DNA from: Bacillota bacterium
Lineage (GTDB): Bacteria; Bacillota; Clostridia; Lachnospirales; Lachnospiraceae
Assembly: GCA_023421075.1 (NCBI GenBank)
Contig: JAEZUM010000053.1
Span: 58,205 to 122,204, forward strand
Reading direction: 5' to 3'
DNA: 64,000 nt
Both the position numbers and the translations under genes were made by a program. Of this stretch, positions 9,193 to 19,376 are shown in pieces. Under the pieces are notes generated by a model. It had not been told where the DNA came from and made no database searches. It saw only the letters and a program-made list of their open reading frames with translations. How positions within the stretch are numbered: position 1 is the stretch's first letter; each line of letters starts with the position of its first letter.

Positions 9193-9718
9193 TGCAAAAT
9201 TTGTTCTCTCAATAGTTCCCCTAGGTTTATCCCCATATAACTAAAATATACTGGGCTGTTCGCATGTCGTACTTCACTTATCGTGAACTTTCGTGTAGCA
9301 TATTTGGTTTCATGTTGTTTTATGTTATTATTATACATCTTAGCTAATTCAGCGTCAATCAATATCGCGTTAGCAAATTGTACAAATTATAACCGCCATA
9401 ATGCGACTTTTATTATTAGTATTTTACATTATAAGCCATTATGCAACATGAAAACCAAGGATGTGTACGACAAGTTTTGCAAAACCTATCTCTGTAAATT
9501 TTTACCATAACTGCATTATAGACATAACAATTTTAACTTTCAAATGTTTCTTGTCGCACCATTCGACATAGAAATAATGCAATTTATAATGGAAAAAGCG
9601 GAAACCACAACATTTTGTAGGATTGGAAATATTATACAGTTAATATGCTGTATATTTCAATTATTTTAATTTGTTTTAACGCTAATTTCGTCGATTTATT
9701 TTTATACAAAAGTTTTCC
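9193..9718 (-). promoter_or_regulatory. spo0A: Spo0A upstream region with 0A-box-like sites
   Basis: This 526-base gap holds no convincing gene. On the minus strand there is a perfect TGTCGAA (9562-9568), the core of the Spo0A binding consensus. Near matches are TGTCGTA (9466-9472, minus; 9265-9271, plus) and TGTCGCA (9552-9558, plus). A 12-bp palindrome GTTTTGCAAAAC lies at 9474-9485. Autoregulation of spo0A is established in other spore formers; a role for these particular sites is inference. I could not identify a sigma-H promoter. Confidence 0.4.
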
Positions 9719-11002
9719 TTATTCTAAATTATTTACCATGTTTTCTATGAAAGTACCGTAACCTTTCGTTGAATCCTGTATAAATACATGCGTAACCGCA
9801 CCAATTATCTTATTATTTTGGATAATTGGGCTACCGCTCATACCTTGTACGATTCCACCGGTCAGTTCCAATAACCTGGGATCGGTAATTCGTATCACGA
9901 TGCCCTTACTGTGATTGCTATTGCTGATATCAACACTCTCAATATTAATTTCATAATCCGTGATCTTTTCATCCACATTACAGCGAATGTAAGCTTTTCC
10001 TCTTGTAACTTCCTGTTTCAGCCCAATCTCAAGCGGTTCCATTTTCAGTCCTTCATCGTATTCATACCCAATCTTACCAAAGATGCCCTGGTATGTGTTA
10101 TTTGTGATGCTTCCTATCTTATACTTATCACTTTGTCTGATCATACCGATTAGCTCTCCGGGCTCACCTTCTTTTCCCTTGATAATCGACATAATCTCTG
10201 CCGTATAGATTGATCCCAGTTTTACATCCATCAAAAGTCCTGTATCGATATCCGTAATACCGTGACCCAAAGCACCGAATTGTCCGTCTGTCGAAATAAA
10301 CGTCAGAGTACCGATACCCTGTGTATTATCTCGTATCCAGGCACCAATCTTATAGCTGCCGCTTGCTGTTTTAACAGGTGAAACACGCACTGACATCTGA
10401 TCCTTATTTCGTCTGACCAGTAAAGTAATATCCTTACCGTTACACTCCTGAATCAGATCCACAAAATCATTTTTTCGGTTCACTTCAACACCGTTAATAG
10501 CTAAAATATAGTCACCGGATTTTAATTTATCTCTGGTCGGCTCATAATTAAGCCCATCAAGACCTGTAATTCTTCCGCTGCCGAGAACCAGAATACCATC
10601 CGTCTCCACATAGATACCAATGGGATTTCCACAAGGAATTAATTCTATCGTTTCTATAACATCGAGAGAGACTCTTTTAAAATTAATCAATCCAAACAGT
10701 TTCAAGTCCATATTATAGGTACCTGTTCTGGAGGATTCTAAGGTAAACGGTTGATTCAAATCAACTCTTATCTGATCGGAAGGTACGCTGAGATCATTTA
10801 CCTGAATGACGCCGATGTCCTCTGTAAAAATCTTTCCCTTCAGAGGAATATCAAAATCGAATTTCTCTTGTGTCCCAACCAGTATCTTAATCTCATCCGG
10901 TATACTCTTATCAATGGTGTAATATATAAAAAATGCGATCAGAAATATATTCAATATAAAAAGATAAATCAGAAATTTTCTGTATCTTCGCCTGCTCCTC
11001 AT
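9719..11002 (-). CDS. spoIVB: SpoIVB serine peptidase (family S55)
   Basis: SpoIVB is secreted from the forespore into the intermembrane space and starts sigma-K activation. The 427 residues show a basic N-terminus and one membrane helix (about 10-28), a PDZ domain (about 115-205, with VLGSGRITGLDG), and the S55 peptidase domain. His247 lies in GALGHGITD and the nucleophile serine in GIVQGMSGSP (389-391). All family landmarks are present, so it should be active. It lies between recN and spo0A as in other clostridia, with its own ribosome-binding site (GAGGTGAAAGG). Confidence 0.95.
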   Translation of the reverse strand: MRSRRRYRKFLIYLFILNIFLIAFFIYYTIDKSIPDEIKILVGTQEKFDFDIPLKGKIFTEDIGVIQVNDLSVPSDQIRVDLNQPFTLESSRTGTYNMDLKLFGLINFKRVSLDVIETIELIPCGNPIGIYVETDGILVLGSGRITGLDGLNYEPTRDKLKSGDYILAINGVEVNRKNDFVDLIQECNGKDITLLVRRNKDQMSVRVSPVKTASGSYKIGAWIRDNTQGIGTLTFISTDGQFGALGHGITDIDTGLLMDVKLGSIYTAEIMSIIKGKEGEPGELIGMIRQSDKYKIGSITNNTYQGIFGKIGYEYDEGLKMEPLEIGLKQEVTRGKAYIRCNVDEKITDYEINIESVDISNSNHSKGIVIRITDPRLLELTGGIVQGMSGSPIIQNNKIIGAVTHVFIQDSTKGYGTFIENMVNNLE

Positions 11003-11105
11003 CCTTTCACCTCATGCCCTTAATCATAGTCCAAAAAACCGCGCAAGCGAGTTTCTTAGTTTTGCAGACTTATCCGCAAAATATCCATTATCTATTGTTA
11101 GAATC

Positions 11106-11137
11106 AAAAAAGGATATACATTAGTATTGTATATCCT
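11106..11137 (-). terminator. recN: Rho-independent terminator of recN
   Basis: A 10-bp stem (11111-11120 with 11128-11137) with a 7-base loop is followed by six T residues on the minus strand, about 30 bases after the recN stop. It means spoIVB is transcribed from its own promoter, which would lie in the short gap 11003-11105. Confidence 0.85.
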
Positions 11138-11165
11138 CTTGGTAAGTATTCTTGGTTTTGAAATT

Positions 11166-12851
11166 TTAAAGTTTGTATTTTTTAGTAGCCATTGCTAATT
11201 CCTTCATCTCTTTTGCGTTCTCTCTTACACGTTCCGTTATCTCTGCTCCTCCGAGAATACGGGACAATTCATCAATTGTCTCACTCTCATCAAGCTTACG
11301 GATTAAGGTCTGTGTGGATACTCCATCCGTCTGCTTTTCAATAATATAATGAGCATCAGACATCGCCGCAATCTGAGCCAGATGAGTAATGCAGATTATC
11401 TGGTGATGCCTTGCAATGATGGATAGTTGTTCCGATACCTTTTGTGCTGTCCTACCGCTAATACCCACATCAATCTCATCAAAAATCAAAGTCTCAATCT
11501 CATCTTTGTCTGCAAGCACTGATTTTATACCAAGCATAATACGGGAAAGTTCTCCACCGGAAGCTATTCTGGACAAGGGTTTCAAGGTTTCTCCGGGATT
11601 CGTGGAAATGATAAATTCACCATCATCAAAACCATTTGCAGAATAATTCGCTGTCTGCTCAAAAATCATCTCAAACTTAACATCCAGGAAATTAAGAGCA
11701 ATCAGTGCATCCCGAATTCGCTCGGTCAATTCCATCGCTTTTCTCTTGCGAATCTCGGATAAGTTAGAGCATAACTGCTTCAGCTTGCTTTCAACAAGGC
11801 TTAATTCTTTGAAAAGCTTCGCCATATATTCATCATAATCCTGATATTTATTCAGTTTTTCTTCACTTTCTTTACAATAATTCAGAACCTGTTCCACAGA
11901 ATTACCGTATTTTGATTTTAAGTGATTCACCAGATCCAGACGCTTCGTTACATCCATAAGCTCCTCTTCCGGGTTCTCCAGATCAGAGATATACTGCGAC
12001 AAATCTCTGTTAAAATCATTCAGCAAGCCATCGATATCAGTCACCTGACTTAATAGCCCACTAATCGAATCATCAAATTCCGAGAGCTTAAGCAGCTGAC
12101 GGAGCGCACGTCCCACAGCATCACCGGCGGAGTTGGTTTCATAACCGGTGAAGCGGTACACATTCTGTACCCCTTCTGATATTGTGTTGGCATTGGAAAG
12201 CTTCTTATATAGAATCGCCAGTTCTTCATCCTCACCCGGAATCAGATTGGCATTCTTAATCTCATTCACTTCATATTCTAAGAAAGAAATCTCTCTTAAA
12301 CGCTTCTCTTCATCTATTCCGGAGTGTTCATACTCCTGTCTCAGTCTGATGTATTCCTTGTAGGTCTTCTCAAGCTCCGTCTTAAGCTGTCCAATCTCAT
12401 CCTTTGCGAATCGATCTACAATCTCCATATGCTTTGCCTTGTTAAGCAGGGACTGATGTTCATGCTGCCCATGAATATCAATTAACATTCCGGCAATCGT
12501 CGCTAAGGCTGAAGCGGTTACATTCTCTCCGTTAATCTTGCATACACTTCTGCCGCTCATGATCTTACGTGAGATGATAATCTGATCGCCTTCGACCGGT
12601 ATATCAAGTTCGCGCATTGCTGCAAATACTGCTTCGTCTTTCGTCTCAAATACCAACTCCACCAATGCATATTCCGCACCGCTTCGAACGATATCCTTGT
12701 TGATCTTCGCACCAAGCGCGGCATTCACGGATCCGATAATAATTGACTTTCCGGCACCGGTCTCACCCGTCATAATATTTAAATGGTCCTTAAAATATAC
12801 TTCAACCTCATTAATGATCGCAAAATTCTTCACATGCAAGCTGACTAACAA
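11166..12851 (-). CDS. recN: DNA repair protein RecN (SMC-like)
   Basis: RecN binds DNA ends in double-strand break repair. At 561 residues it is standard length. The Walker A motif GETGAGKS is at 29-36, long coiled-coil arms fill about residues 155-380, and the C-terminal half carries the ABC signature (LSRIASGGELSRIM) and Walker B (LIFDEID). It starts at a TTG seven bases from GAGGG; the opening MLVSLHVKNFAI matches family proteins. In many clostridia recN directly follows argR; here the gene upstream is the large Ig-like protein, with 279 bases between. Confidence 0.96.
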   Translation of the reverse strand: MLVSLHVKNFAIINEVEVYFKDHLNIMTGETGAGKSIIIGSVNAALGAKINKDIVRSGAEYALVELVFETKDEAVFAAMRELDIPVEGDQIIISRKIMSGRSVCKINGENVTASALATIAGMLIDIHGQHEHQSLLNKAKHMEIVDRFAKDEIGQLKTELEKTYKEYIRLRQEYEHSGIDEEKRLREISFLEYEVNEIKNANLIPGEDEELAILYKKLSNANTISEGVQNVYRFTGYETNSAGDAVGRALRQLLKLSEFDDSISGLLSQVTDIDGLLNDFNRDLSQYISDLENPEEELMDVTKRLDLVNHLKSKYGNSVEQVLNYCKESEEKLNKYQDYDEYMAKLFKELSLVESKLKQLCSNLSEIRKRKAMELTERIRDALIALNFLDVKFEMIFEQTANYSANGFDDGEFIISTNPGETLKPLSRIASGGELSRIMLGIKSVLADKDEIETLIFDEIDVGISGRTAQKVSEQLSIIARHHQIICITHLAQIAAMSDAHYIIEKQTDGVSTQTLIRKLDESETIDELSRILGGAEITERVRENAKEMKELAMATKKYKL

Positions 12852-13063
12852 TCAGTATCCCTCTTTTCCGCGGATTTTATCACTGCCATTGTAAAACATA
12901 TGTTCTGCAAATATTGTATCATATGGAAAAATTATTCGCAATCCTTACTTTGAAACCTTGTAGGAATATACAAATAGGACGTATCTGATTATGCATAATG
13001 CTCACTTTGCATACGCACAGACACTAGAGAAAGCACGCTTCGCGAACTTTCTAGTGTCATGAT

Positions 13064-13098
13064 AAAAATCGGCCGGCTTATTTGACATGCCGACCGAT
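13064..13098 (-). terminator. Rho-independent terminator of the Ig-like protein gene
   Basis: A 10-bp stem (13068-13077 with 13089-13098) is followed by five T residues on the minus strand, 33 bases after the stop codon. The single imperfect pair is a G-U wobble only in minus-strand RNA. A second, imperfect hairpin lies next to it at about 13020-13058. The rest of the 12852-13063 interval shows no gene. Confidence 0.82.
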
Positions 13099-13130
13099 TA
13101 TTTCGTATTAGTTTATGGTACTATAGCTTA

Positions 13131-16100
13131 TCAATTCGAGCCGATTTTTACTACCTTCAGCTTACAGGTAAGTCGCCTGCCGTTAACAAAAGCCGTTATG
13201 GTCGCATTTCCCTTTCCTCTTGAGCTGATAAAACCATTTGTCACCTCAGCTACCAGTGGATTATCAATACTCCAGGTAACTCTGGAGGTTGCCCCCTCGA
13301 CCTGCAGCTGGGTACTGTAATTTGTATATTCTTCAATCGTAATATCGGTAATATTTAATCCGATTACGATAACCTCAACCTGAGCAGTCTTGCCGGAATC
13401 CGTCATTACGGTAATATAGGCTACGCCGGTTGCTCTGGCTTTGATCTTACCGGTGTCTTTATCTACTCGGGCGACAGCATTATTATCGGAGCTCCAGGTT
13501 ACATCATCCGTTGAAGCGGATGGGATCAGAACCATCTGTACTATCTTCTCTTCCCCGGGCAGCATTACGATTGTTTTATCCTGTAATGTAATTCCTGTTG
13601 ATGCAACTCGATCATAAACAGTTACATAACATAATGCCTTCTTACCACTGTTATCGCTAGCCTCTGCTGTAATCGTCGTAGACCCTGCTTTGATTGCAAT
13701 AACCTCACCATCTTCGTCAACAATCGCTACACTGGGATCACTGGAAGTCCATTTTGTAGCCTTTATTGTGGCATTCTTCGGTCCTACGGTCGCTTTCAGT
13801 TTCTTTGTCTGTCCGACCAATAGGGAAATTGTTGTTTTATTTAAGGAAACACTCTCTACCGGATTCACCACTTGGATCTCACAAGATGCTTCCACCTCTG
13901 TTCCATCCAGTGAAGTCGCTGTGATTGTAACATTTCCCAGCTTCCTACCGGTTACTTTTCCTTTTTGGCTCACGGTGGCGATATCCGAATTGCTTGTGGA
14001 CCAATATACATCTTTATTCGAAGCGGTTGGTGTCGTAACCGTAGCCACAAGGAATACAGTTTTATCGATACCAAGATAATATGTCTGATAATTTAAGGAA
14101 ATTGAGGATACCGACTCTAATACATTAATCACACAAGTAGCAGAAAAACCTCCATCCTTTGTGGTACAGGTTATGATCGCTGTTCCGCCGGCAATACCTT
14201 CCACCTCTCCATCCTCATTCACAGTGGCGATGCTCGTATTGGAGGATTTCCAGGTAACTCCCAGGTTTGTCGCAGAACTTGGTGTTACGGATACCTTTAA
14301 TTTGAATTTTTCACCGACATAAATTGATTTGTCGGAAAAGCTAAGTAGTAATCCGCTAACCGGTAATGTAACATTCACCTTACAGTAAGCCGTTGCTCCG
14401 GTATCAAGTCTTGCCATAATTATGGCGGAACCTGCTGATTTAGCAATAACCTTACCGTCTTCGTCCACCGTCGCAACCTTGGTATCGGAGGATTCCCATA
14501 CTATGGTATTATCCGTACTGTTCTTGGGAGTCAAGGTAGGCTTAAATATATGACTCTCTCCGGCTTTTAGATTTAATGTAGCTGCATCCAGCTTAATTCC
14601 GGTTGCTGTCTGCCGCACCGTTATGTTGCAGTATACAGATTGACCGTTTTCCAGAGTCTTTAAGATAATAACCGCACTACCTACGCTCTTCGCAACTACC
14701 AGACCGGTCTTATCGACAGTCGCTACACTTGTATTGGTAGACAACCAGGTAACCGTATTGTTACTCGCATTCGTCGGAAGCAAGACATAGGATAATCTGG
14801 CAGATTGACCGACATACATTGTCTTCGTCGTCTCATCAAGTGCTACCGAGCTAACCGGGATATTTACAATGATATTACATACTGCCGTAATGGACGGTGT
14901 ATCCTGAGAGGTAGCAATAATCGAAGTCTTACCGGCCTTTCGGATCGTCACCAGACCGTTCTGATCTACGGTAGCGATAGAGGTATCCGTTGAGCTCCAT
15001 ATAACTGTCTTATTCAAAGCATCTTCCGGGGCTACAGTAGCTCGAAGCTGTAGTCTTGTGGTCTTCAGATCAATTGTAATATTGGTCTCTGATAACGTGA
15101 TTCCGGTCACCGGTTGCTGTACACTGACATGACAATATCCAACCACTACATTATCTTGATTAATCGCAGATATAACTGCATGTCCGCCGGATACACCCTG
15201 GATTGTCGCGGTTAGAGCACTTGATTCTACTATTGTCACGACACTTTCATCCGAAGATTTCCATTGCAGATTGACATTGACCAGGTTCTTCGGTGTAATT
15301 TCCGCATGTAGTGTAGTATACGCACCGATGGCTAAGGTCTTTGATTCCGGATCAATTGTGATGGTATTAACCGACTGTTGTACTGTAATATCACAGGTCG
15401 CTTTCTTTAGAATACCATCAATGGTCTGACTTGCAGTAATTGTAACCCTTCCGGCTTTTAAACCGGTAACGAGTCCGGAAGCAACCGATGCAATGGTCGG
15501 GTCACTACTCTTCCAATCGATCGGAACAGTAGAATCGGTTACTGCTGCGATTAGCTGTAGTGTCCCCTTTGTATTAATGATCGCGCTGGTCGCACTCAGT
15601 GATATTCCGTCAATGACTCGTACCGTAATGGTAAAGTCCGAGATCGGATCGGTGAATAATTTCAGACTGTTATTCACGGTACAGGTGATCGTAGCGGTTC
15701 CTTTTCTTCTTGCAGTCAGAATATTCTCGCCTTGATTAATACTGACAATATTCAGATCACTTGATGTGAATTTAAAGGTGTCCTTGGTCGGTATGTTTGA
15801 ATTTTCAAAAACATTATAGGTATCGTTAACCTGCATCGTAATGCTGAGATCTCCGATTTGAATCGGTACCACAATCCGCATGAAAGCATAGTCTACATTT
15901 GTTTCATTCGTATAATCCTCATTCGCAATGGCATAGATCTCATAGGTTCCGGCCTTCACATTGGTAAAATTAACATTACCGCTTAAGACACTAACCGTAT
16001 ATTTAAGCTTGGCGGAATCAGCACTCAATTTCTTACGAGTACCTCCTGTGATATCATATACCTCCCACTTTAGGTTAGTCGCTTTCGTCGCTTCTGAGTT

Positions 16101-16928
16101 AATCGTGAAATTGCTAGGCACATTAGAAACTGCTGAAGCTGTATTCTCACTTATCTCTGATTGATATACAATCGAACTGCCTGTTGCAGGGGTTATCGTT
16201 AATGAAAACTTTGGCGATACTACTACCCTCACAGTTTTCTTTAACGGCTTATCACTTCCTGACATGGTCGTCGTTGTTATCGTAATATCAGAGGTACCGC
16301 TACCTACAGCAGTAACCTCACCAGTTACTTCATCAACCGTGGCGACAGAAAGATTACTACTGGCAAATAATACGCCGGCTGTGATCGCACCTCCGGAAAC
16401 AGGTGTAGCAGGATCAACACTGTAATCGATGTATTTCAACTTTATTGTCTTCTTATCATCAACATTTTTTAATTCAAGAACTTTCAGACCGGTCGTTGTA
16501 GCGGTTCTTAACGGTGTCTTACTTTCATCCACCTCAAGATCTACCCATACAACACAGCTGATGGTTAATCGATATCCTCCGGAGGTAATACGGGCCATAA
16601 TGGTAGAAAATCCGGGGCCGGTTCTTGTCATTAACTGTGTGTCTTCATTTGTCGTATCACTTAGACTAACGACTCCCGGTGAATAGGAAATCCATTCCAC
16701 ATCAACCGGTTGAGACCAGCCGTCCGCAACGACACTAATGTATCTTGTTGGATTCTTCAATTGAATCTCTGCTCCATCCGCATAATCCTTATTATCTCCG
16801 CCTATTTCAAAATGAAAGTTCGGCTGCGTACTGGTGGCATAAGCCCGCTCCTGCTTGACCGCTGTTAATAGGACAACAAATAATAAACTGCATATGACAG
16901 AAATTCCAACCTTTTTTGCTATACTCAT
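13131..16928 (-). CDS. Large secreted protein with tandem bacterial Ig-like (Big_2) domains
   Basis: The 1265-residue product begins with a signal peptide (basic start, then a hydrophobic run to about residue 24, ending AYA). About nine canonical Big_2 repeats of 80-90 residues follow from about residue 440 to the end. Each carries the pattern W-S/K-S-S-D/N-x-S-I-A-T-V-D-x-x-G-x-V with a final C-x-V strand. The first 440 residues hold several more divergent Ig-like units. I see no LPXTG, SLH, choline-binding or transmembrane anchor, and no enzyme domain. Big_2 proteins often act in adhesion or as cell-surface scaffolds; the ligand here is unknown. The gene appears to be a single transcription unit. 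Confidence 0.85.
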   Translation of the reverse strand: MSIAKKVGISVICSLLFVVLLTAVKQERAYATSTQPNFHFEIGGDNKDYADGAEIQLKNPTRYISVVADGWSQPVDVEWISYSPGVVSLSDTTNEDTQLMTRTGPGFSTIMARITSGGYRLTISCVVWVDLEVDESKTPLRTATTTGLKVLELKNVDDKKTIKLKYIDYSVDPATPVSGGAITAGVLFASSNLSVATVDEVTGEVTAVGSGTSDITITTTTMSGSDKPLKKTVRVVVSPKFSLTITPATGSSIVYQSEISENTASAVSNVPSNFTINSEATKATNLKWEVYDITGGTRKKLSADSAKLKYTVSVLSGNVNFTNVKAGTYEIYAIANEDYTNETNVDYAFMRIVVPIQIGDLSITMQVNDTYNVFENSNIPTKDTFKFTSSDLNIVSINQGENILTARRKGTATITCTVNNSLKLFTDPISDFTITVRVIDGISLSATSAIINTKGTLQLIAAVTDSTVPIDWKSSDPTIASVASGLVTGLKAGRVTITASQTIDGILKKATCDITVQQSVNTITIDPESKTLAIGAYTTLHAEITPKNLVNVNLQWKSSDESVVTIVESSALTATIQGVSGGHAVISAINQDNVVVGYCHVSVQQPVTGITLSETNITIDLKTTRLQLRATVAPEDALNKTVIWSSTDTSIATVDQNGLVTIRKAGKTSIIATSQDTPSITAVCNIIVNIPVSSVALDETTKTMYVGQSARLSYVLLPTNASNNTVTWLSTNTSVATVDKTGLVVAKSVGSAVIILKTLENGQSVYCNITVRQTATGIKLDAATLNLKAGESHIFKPTLTPKNSTDNTIVWESSDTKVATVDEDGKVIAKSAGSAIIMARLDTGATAYCKVNVTLPVSGLLLSFSDKSIYVGEKFKLKVSVTPSSATNLGVTWKSSNTSIATVNEDGEVEGIAGGTAIITCTTKDGGFSATCVINVLESVSSISLNYQTYYLGIDKTVFLVATVTTPTASNKDVYWSTSNSDIATVSQKGKVTGRKLGNVTITATSLDGTEVEASCEIQVVNPVESVSLNKTTISLLVGQTKKLKATVGPKNATIKATKWTSSDPSVAIVDEDGEVIAIKAGSTTITAEASDNSGKKALCYVTVYDRVASTGITLQDKTIVMLPGEEKIVQMVLIPSASTDDVTWSSDNNAVARVDKDTGKIKARATGVAYITVMTDSGKTAQVEVIVIGLNITDITIEEYTNYSTQLQVEGATSRVTWSIDNPLVAEVTNGFISSRGKGNATITAFVNGRRLTCKLKVVKIGSN

Positions 16929-17104
16929 CCTTGAGACCTCCTAAACCATGTCTTATACAATATATCGGTAATTTTCTTGGATTATATTAGTTCCTTTTCC
17001 AATATAATAAATGGAATATTTGGCAGTTATGTGTCAGCTTATGTAGTAAAATATGGGTAAAAACCGAAAGAAACAGGCTAAGTGAACTTCTCCGGTTCGA
17101 TACG

Positions 17105-17156
17105 CAAAATAAGGTATGCACAGGAACATAAAATGAATAATCTCCTGTACATACCT
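17105..17156 (-). terminator. Terminator-like hairpin after the metal ATPase gene
   Basis: A 14-bp stem (17112-17125 with 17143-17156), with one position that is a wobble only in minus-strand RNA, is followed by a T-rich run. It lies about 60 bases past the cadA stop. The rest of the 288-base interval before the Ig-like gene holds no gene I can support. Confidence 0.65.
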
Positions 17157-17216
17157 ACTTATATCTTTGCCTAATACCATCATGAGGCTGATCAATTACG
17201 AACGAATAATATTTGG

Positions 17217-19334
17217 TTATTTTTGAACCCGCATTGCTCTCATTGCATTGAACAAAGCAATCAGCGCCACACCGACATCCGCAAAGATTGCAAACCAGAT
17301 TGAAGTGATATCAAAAAATGCAAGTATCATGATAAGAAGCTTCACGCCTAATGCAAATATGATATTTTGGGTAACGATTGACTTCGTCTTGCGGGCTATC
17401 TTCATCGCAGTAGCGATTTTGCTGATTTCATCATTCATAATGACCACGTCGGCTGCTTCGATTGCAGCATCCGATCCAACACCGCCCATAGCAATTCCGA
17501 TATCCGCCTGTGCAAGCACCGGAGCATCATTAATTCCATCACCGACAAATACGATCTTACCCTTGCCGGTGACCTCTGATTGAATTCGTTCAAACCAGGA
17601 TACCTTATCCTGAGGTAAAAGCTCAGCCTGGTACTCATCCACTCCGCAAAGCTCTGCTATTTCTTTTGCCACGTTGTTATGATCACCGGTCAGCATAACG
17701 GTTCTTTTTACTCCATATTGCTTTAATTGGGTAATTGTCTCCTTAACACCTTCTTTTAACTCATCTGCAATCAATAGATATCCCAGATAATGATTATCTG
17801 CAGAGACGTGAACGATACTGCCGATCGTTTTTACCTCAGGAACTTCTATATTATATTTATGCATCAGCTTATCATTACCGGCGTAGATAATCCTGCCATT
17901 GTATTCTGCCACTACTCCATGCCCCGCGATCTCTGTGATTTGAGCCGCTTCGATTGCCATCCCGGGGTATGTCTTTTCATAAAATGCCTTGATTGATTTC
18001 GCAATCGGATGAAGGGAATGATTCTCAGCAATCGCTGCAAGCTTCAGTAATTCCTCAGATGACACACGGTCAGTCGGAGCCACCTTTACTACCTTGAATA
18101 CTCCCTTGGTCAAAGTTCCTGTCTTATCAAAAACAATGGTATCGACCTGTTTTAGTGCATCCAAATAATTACCGCCCTTGATCAGGACACCTTGCTTCGC
18201 ACCCCCTCCGATACCGCCGAAGAAGCTAAGGGGAATCGAAATAACCAGAGCACAAGGGCAGGAAATGATCAGAAAGCTAAGCGCACGATAAAGCCAATCC
18301 GAAAATGCGCCAAATCCGAGTAACGGAGGTAGGATAGCGACAGCAACTGCTGAGTACACAACGATCGGGGTGTAATATCTGGCAAATTTGGTGATAAATT
18401 TCTCGCTCTGTGACTTCTTACTTCCGGCATTCTGAACTAATTCCAGTATCTTCGAAACGGTCGCTTCGCCGTAGCTCTTGGTTACCTCCACCTCAATTAC
18501 TCCACTGGTATTTATGGTACCGGACAACACATTATCTCCGGGCAGCACTTCTCTCGGTACACTCTCACCGGTCAGAGCTCTGGTGTCCAGGAAGCTGTTT
18601 CCTTTTGTTATTACACCATCCAGAGGAACACGCTCACCCGGCTTAATAAGAATAACATCTCCGACAGTTACTTGTTCCGGTGATACCACACTGATACTGT
18701 CTCCATTCATGAGATTCGCATAGTCCGGACGGATATCCATCAGTCCGGTAATGTTCTTCTTTGACCGGTGAACCGCCATATCCTGCAGTAGTTCTCCAAT
18801 TCCATAGAATACCAGAACGGCAATTGCTTCCACCGTCTCTCCAATAAAGAAAGCTCCAAGGGAAGCAATCCCCATCAAAAAGTTCTCATCAAAGACCTTA
18901 CCCCTTCGAATATTCTTCGCCGCAGACCATAGTATTTCATAGCCTGCCAAAAGATAAGCAAGAATCAATAAGGATATGTTTATTATAGAAGGGAGCTTCA
19001 CGAGTGAGACAAATAATGTTATAGCTACTGCGATACCAAGACGAATCAGGTAGAACTTCAGTTCCCCGGCCTCTTCTTTCTCCGCCTGCTGCGTATGATG
19101 CCCTTCCTCAGTCGCAGACAATACCTTGATCGACGGCTCATGTGCCAAAGCAATCCTCTTCACCGCTGAGGTGATGTCAAAATCACCGGATTTAAGCCCG
19201 ACGCTTAGTTTATTATTCATGAGATTCAAGTTAACCTCAGATACCTCAGCCAAGGCTCCAACCTCTTCTTCAATTCGTGCAGCGCAATTCGCACAGCATA
19301 ATCCCTCTAATATAAATTCCTTCTTATTACTCAT
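17217..19334 (-). CDS. cadA: Heavy-metal-exporting P-type ATPase (Cd/Zn/Pb type)
   Basis: This inner-membrane pump expels soft divalent metals using ATP. In order: an N-terminal HMA domain with the metal-binding GLCCANC (Cys14, Cys17), six to eight membrane helices, the actuator loop TGES (255-258), the intramembrane metal site CPC (359-361), the phosphorylation site DKTGTLT (Asp403), an ENHSLHP nucleotide motif, and GDGINDAP. I use the ATG at 19334, nine bases from GGAGG; the ATG three codons earlier overlaps that site. It encodes 705 residues and lies 42 bases after the metal sensor gene. The CPC motif and CadC-type partner point to Cd/Zn/Pb rather than Cu. Confidence 0.93.
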   Translation of the reverse strand: MSNKKEFILEGLCCANCAARIEEEVGALAEVSEVNLNLMNNKLSVGLKSGDFDITSAVKRIALAHEPSIKVLSATEEGHHTQQAEKEEAGELKFYLIRLGIAVAITLFVSLVKLPSIINISLLILAYLLAGYEILWSAAKNIRRGKVFDENFLMGIASLGAFFIGETVEAIAVLVFYGIGELLQDMAVHRSKKNITGLMDIRPDYANLMNGDSISVVSPEQVTVGDVILIKPGERVPLDGVITKGNSFLDTRALTGESVPREVLPGDNVLSGTINTSGVIEVEVTKSYGEATVSKILELVQNAGSKKSQSEKFITKFARYYTPIVVYSAVAVAILPPLLGFGAFSDWLYRALSFLIISCPCALVISIPLSFFGGIGGGAKQGVLIKGGNYLDALKQVDTIVFDKTGTLTKGVFKVVKVAPTDRVSSEELLKLAAIAENHSLHPIAKSIKAFYEKTYPGMAIEAAQITEIAGHGVVAEYNGRIIYAGNDKLMHKYNIEVPEVKTIGSIVHVSADNHYLGYLLIADELKEGVKETITQLKQYGVKRTVMLTGDHNNVAKEIAELCGVDEYQAELLPQDKVSWFERIQSEVTGKGKIVFVGDGINDAPVLAQADIGIAMGGVGSDAAIEAADVVIMNDEISKIATAMKIARKTKSIVTQNIIFALGVKLLIMILAFFDITSIWFAIFADVGVALIALFNAMRAMRVQK

Positions 19335-19376
19335 ACAATCCATCCTCCAATCAACCGTAACCCGGCCTCACACTCT

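Noticed and set aside
9283..9510. 75-residue plus-strand frame upstream of spo0A
   Set aside because: No ribosome-binding site, odd composition, and it overlaps the regulatory region.
13690..14079. 129-residue plus-strand frame opposite the Ig-like gene
   Set aside because: Its Val/Thr/Ser-rich sequence is the antisense of repeated Ig domains, not a gene.
13131..16928. Possible CRISPR-like or tandem DNA repeats in the Ig-like gene
   Set aside because: The repeats are at protein level with divergent DNA and irregular spacing; no repeat-spacer structure exists here or elsewhere in the window.
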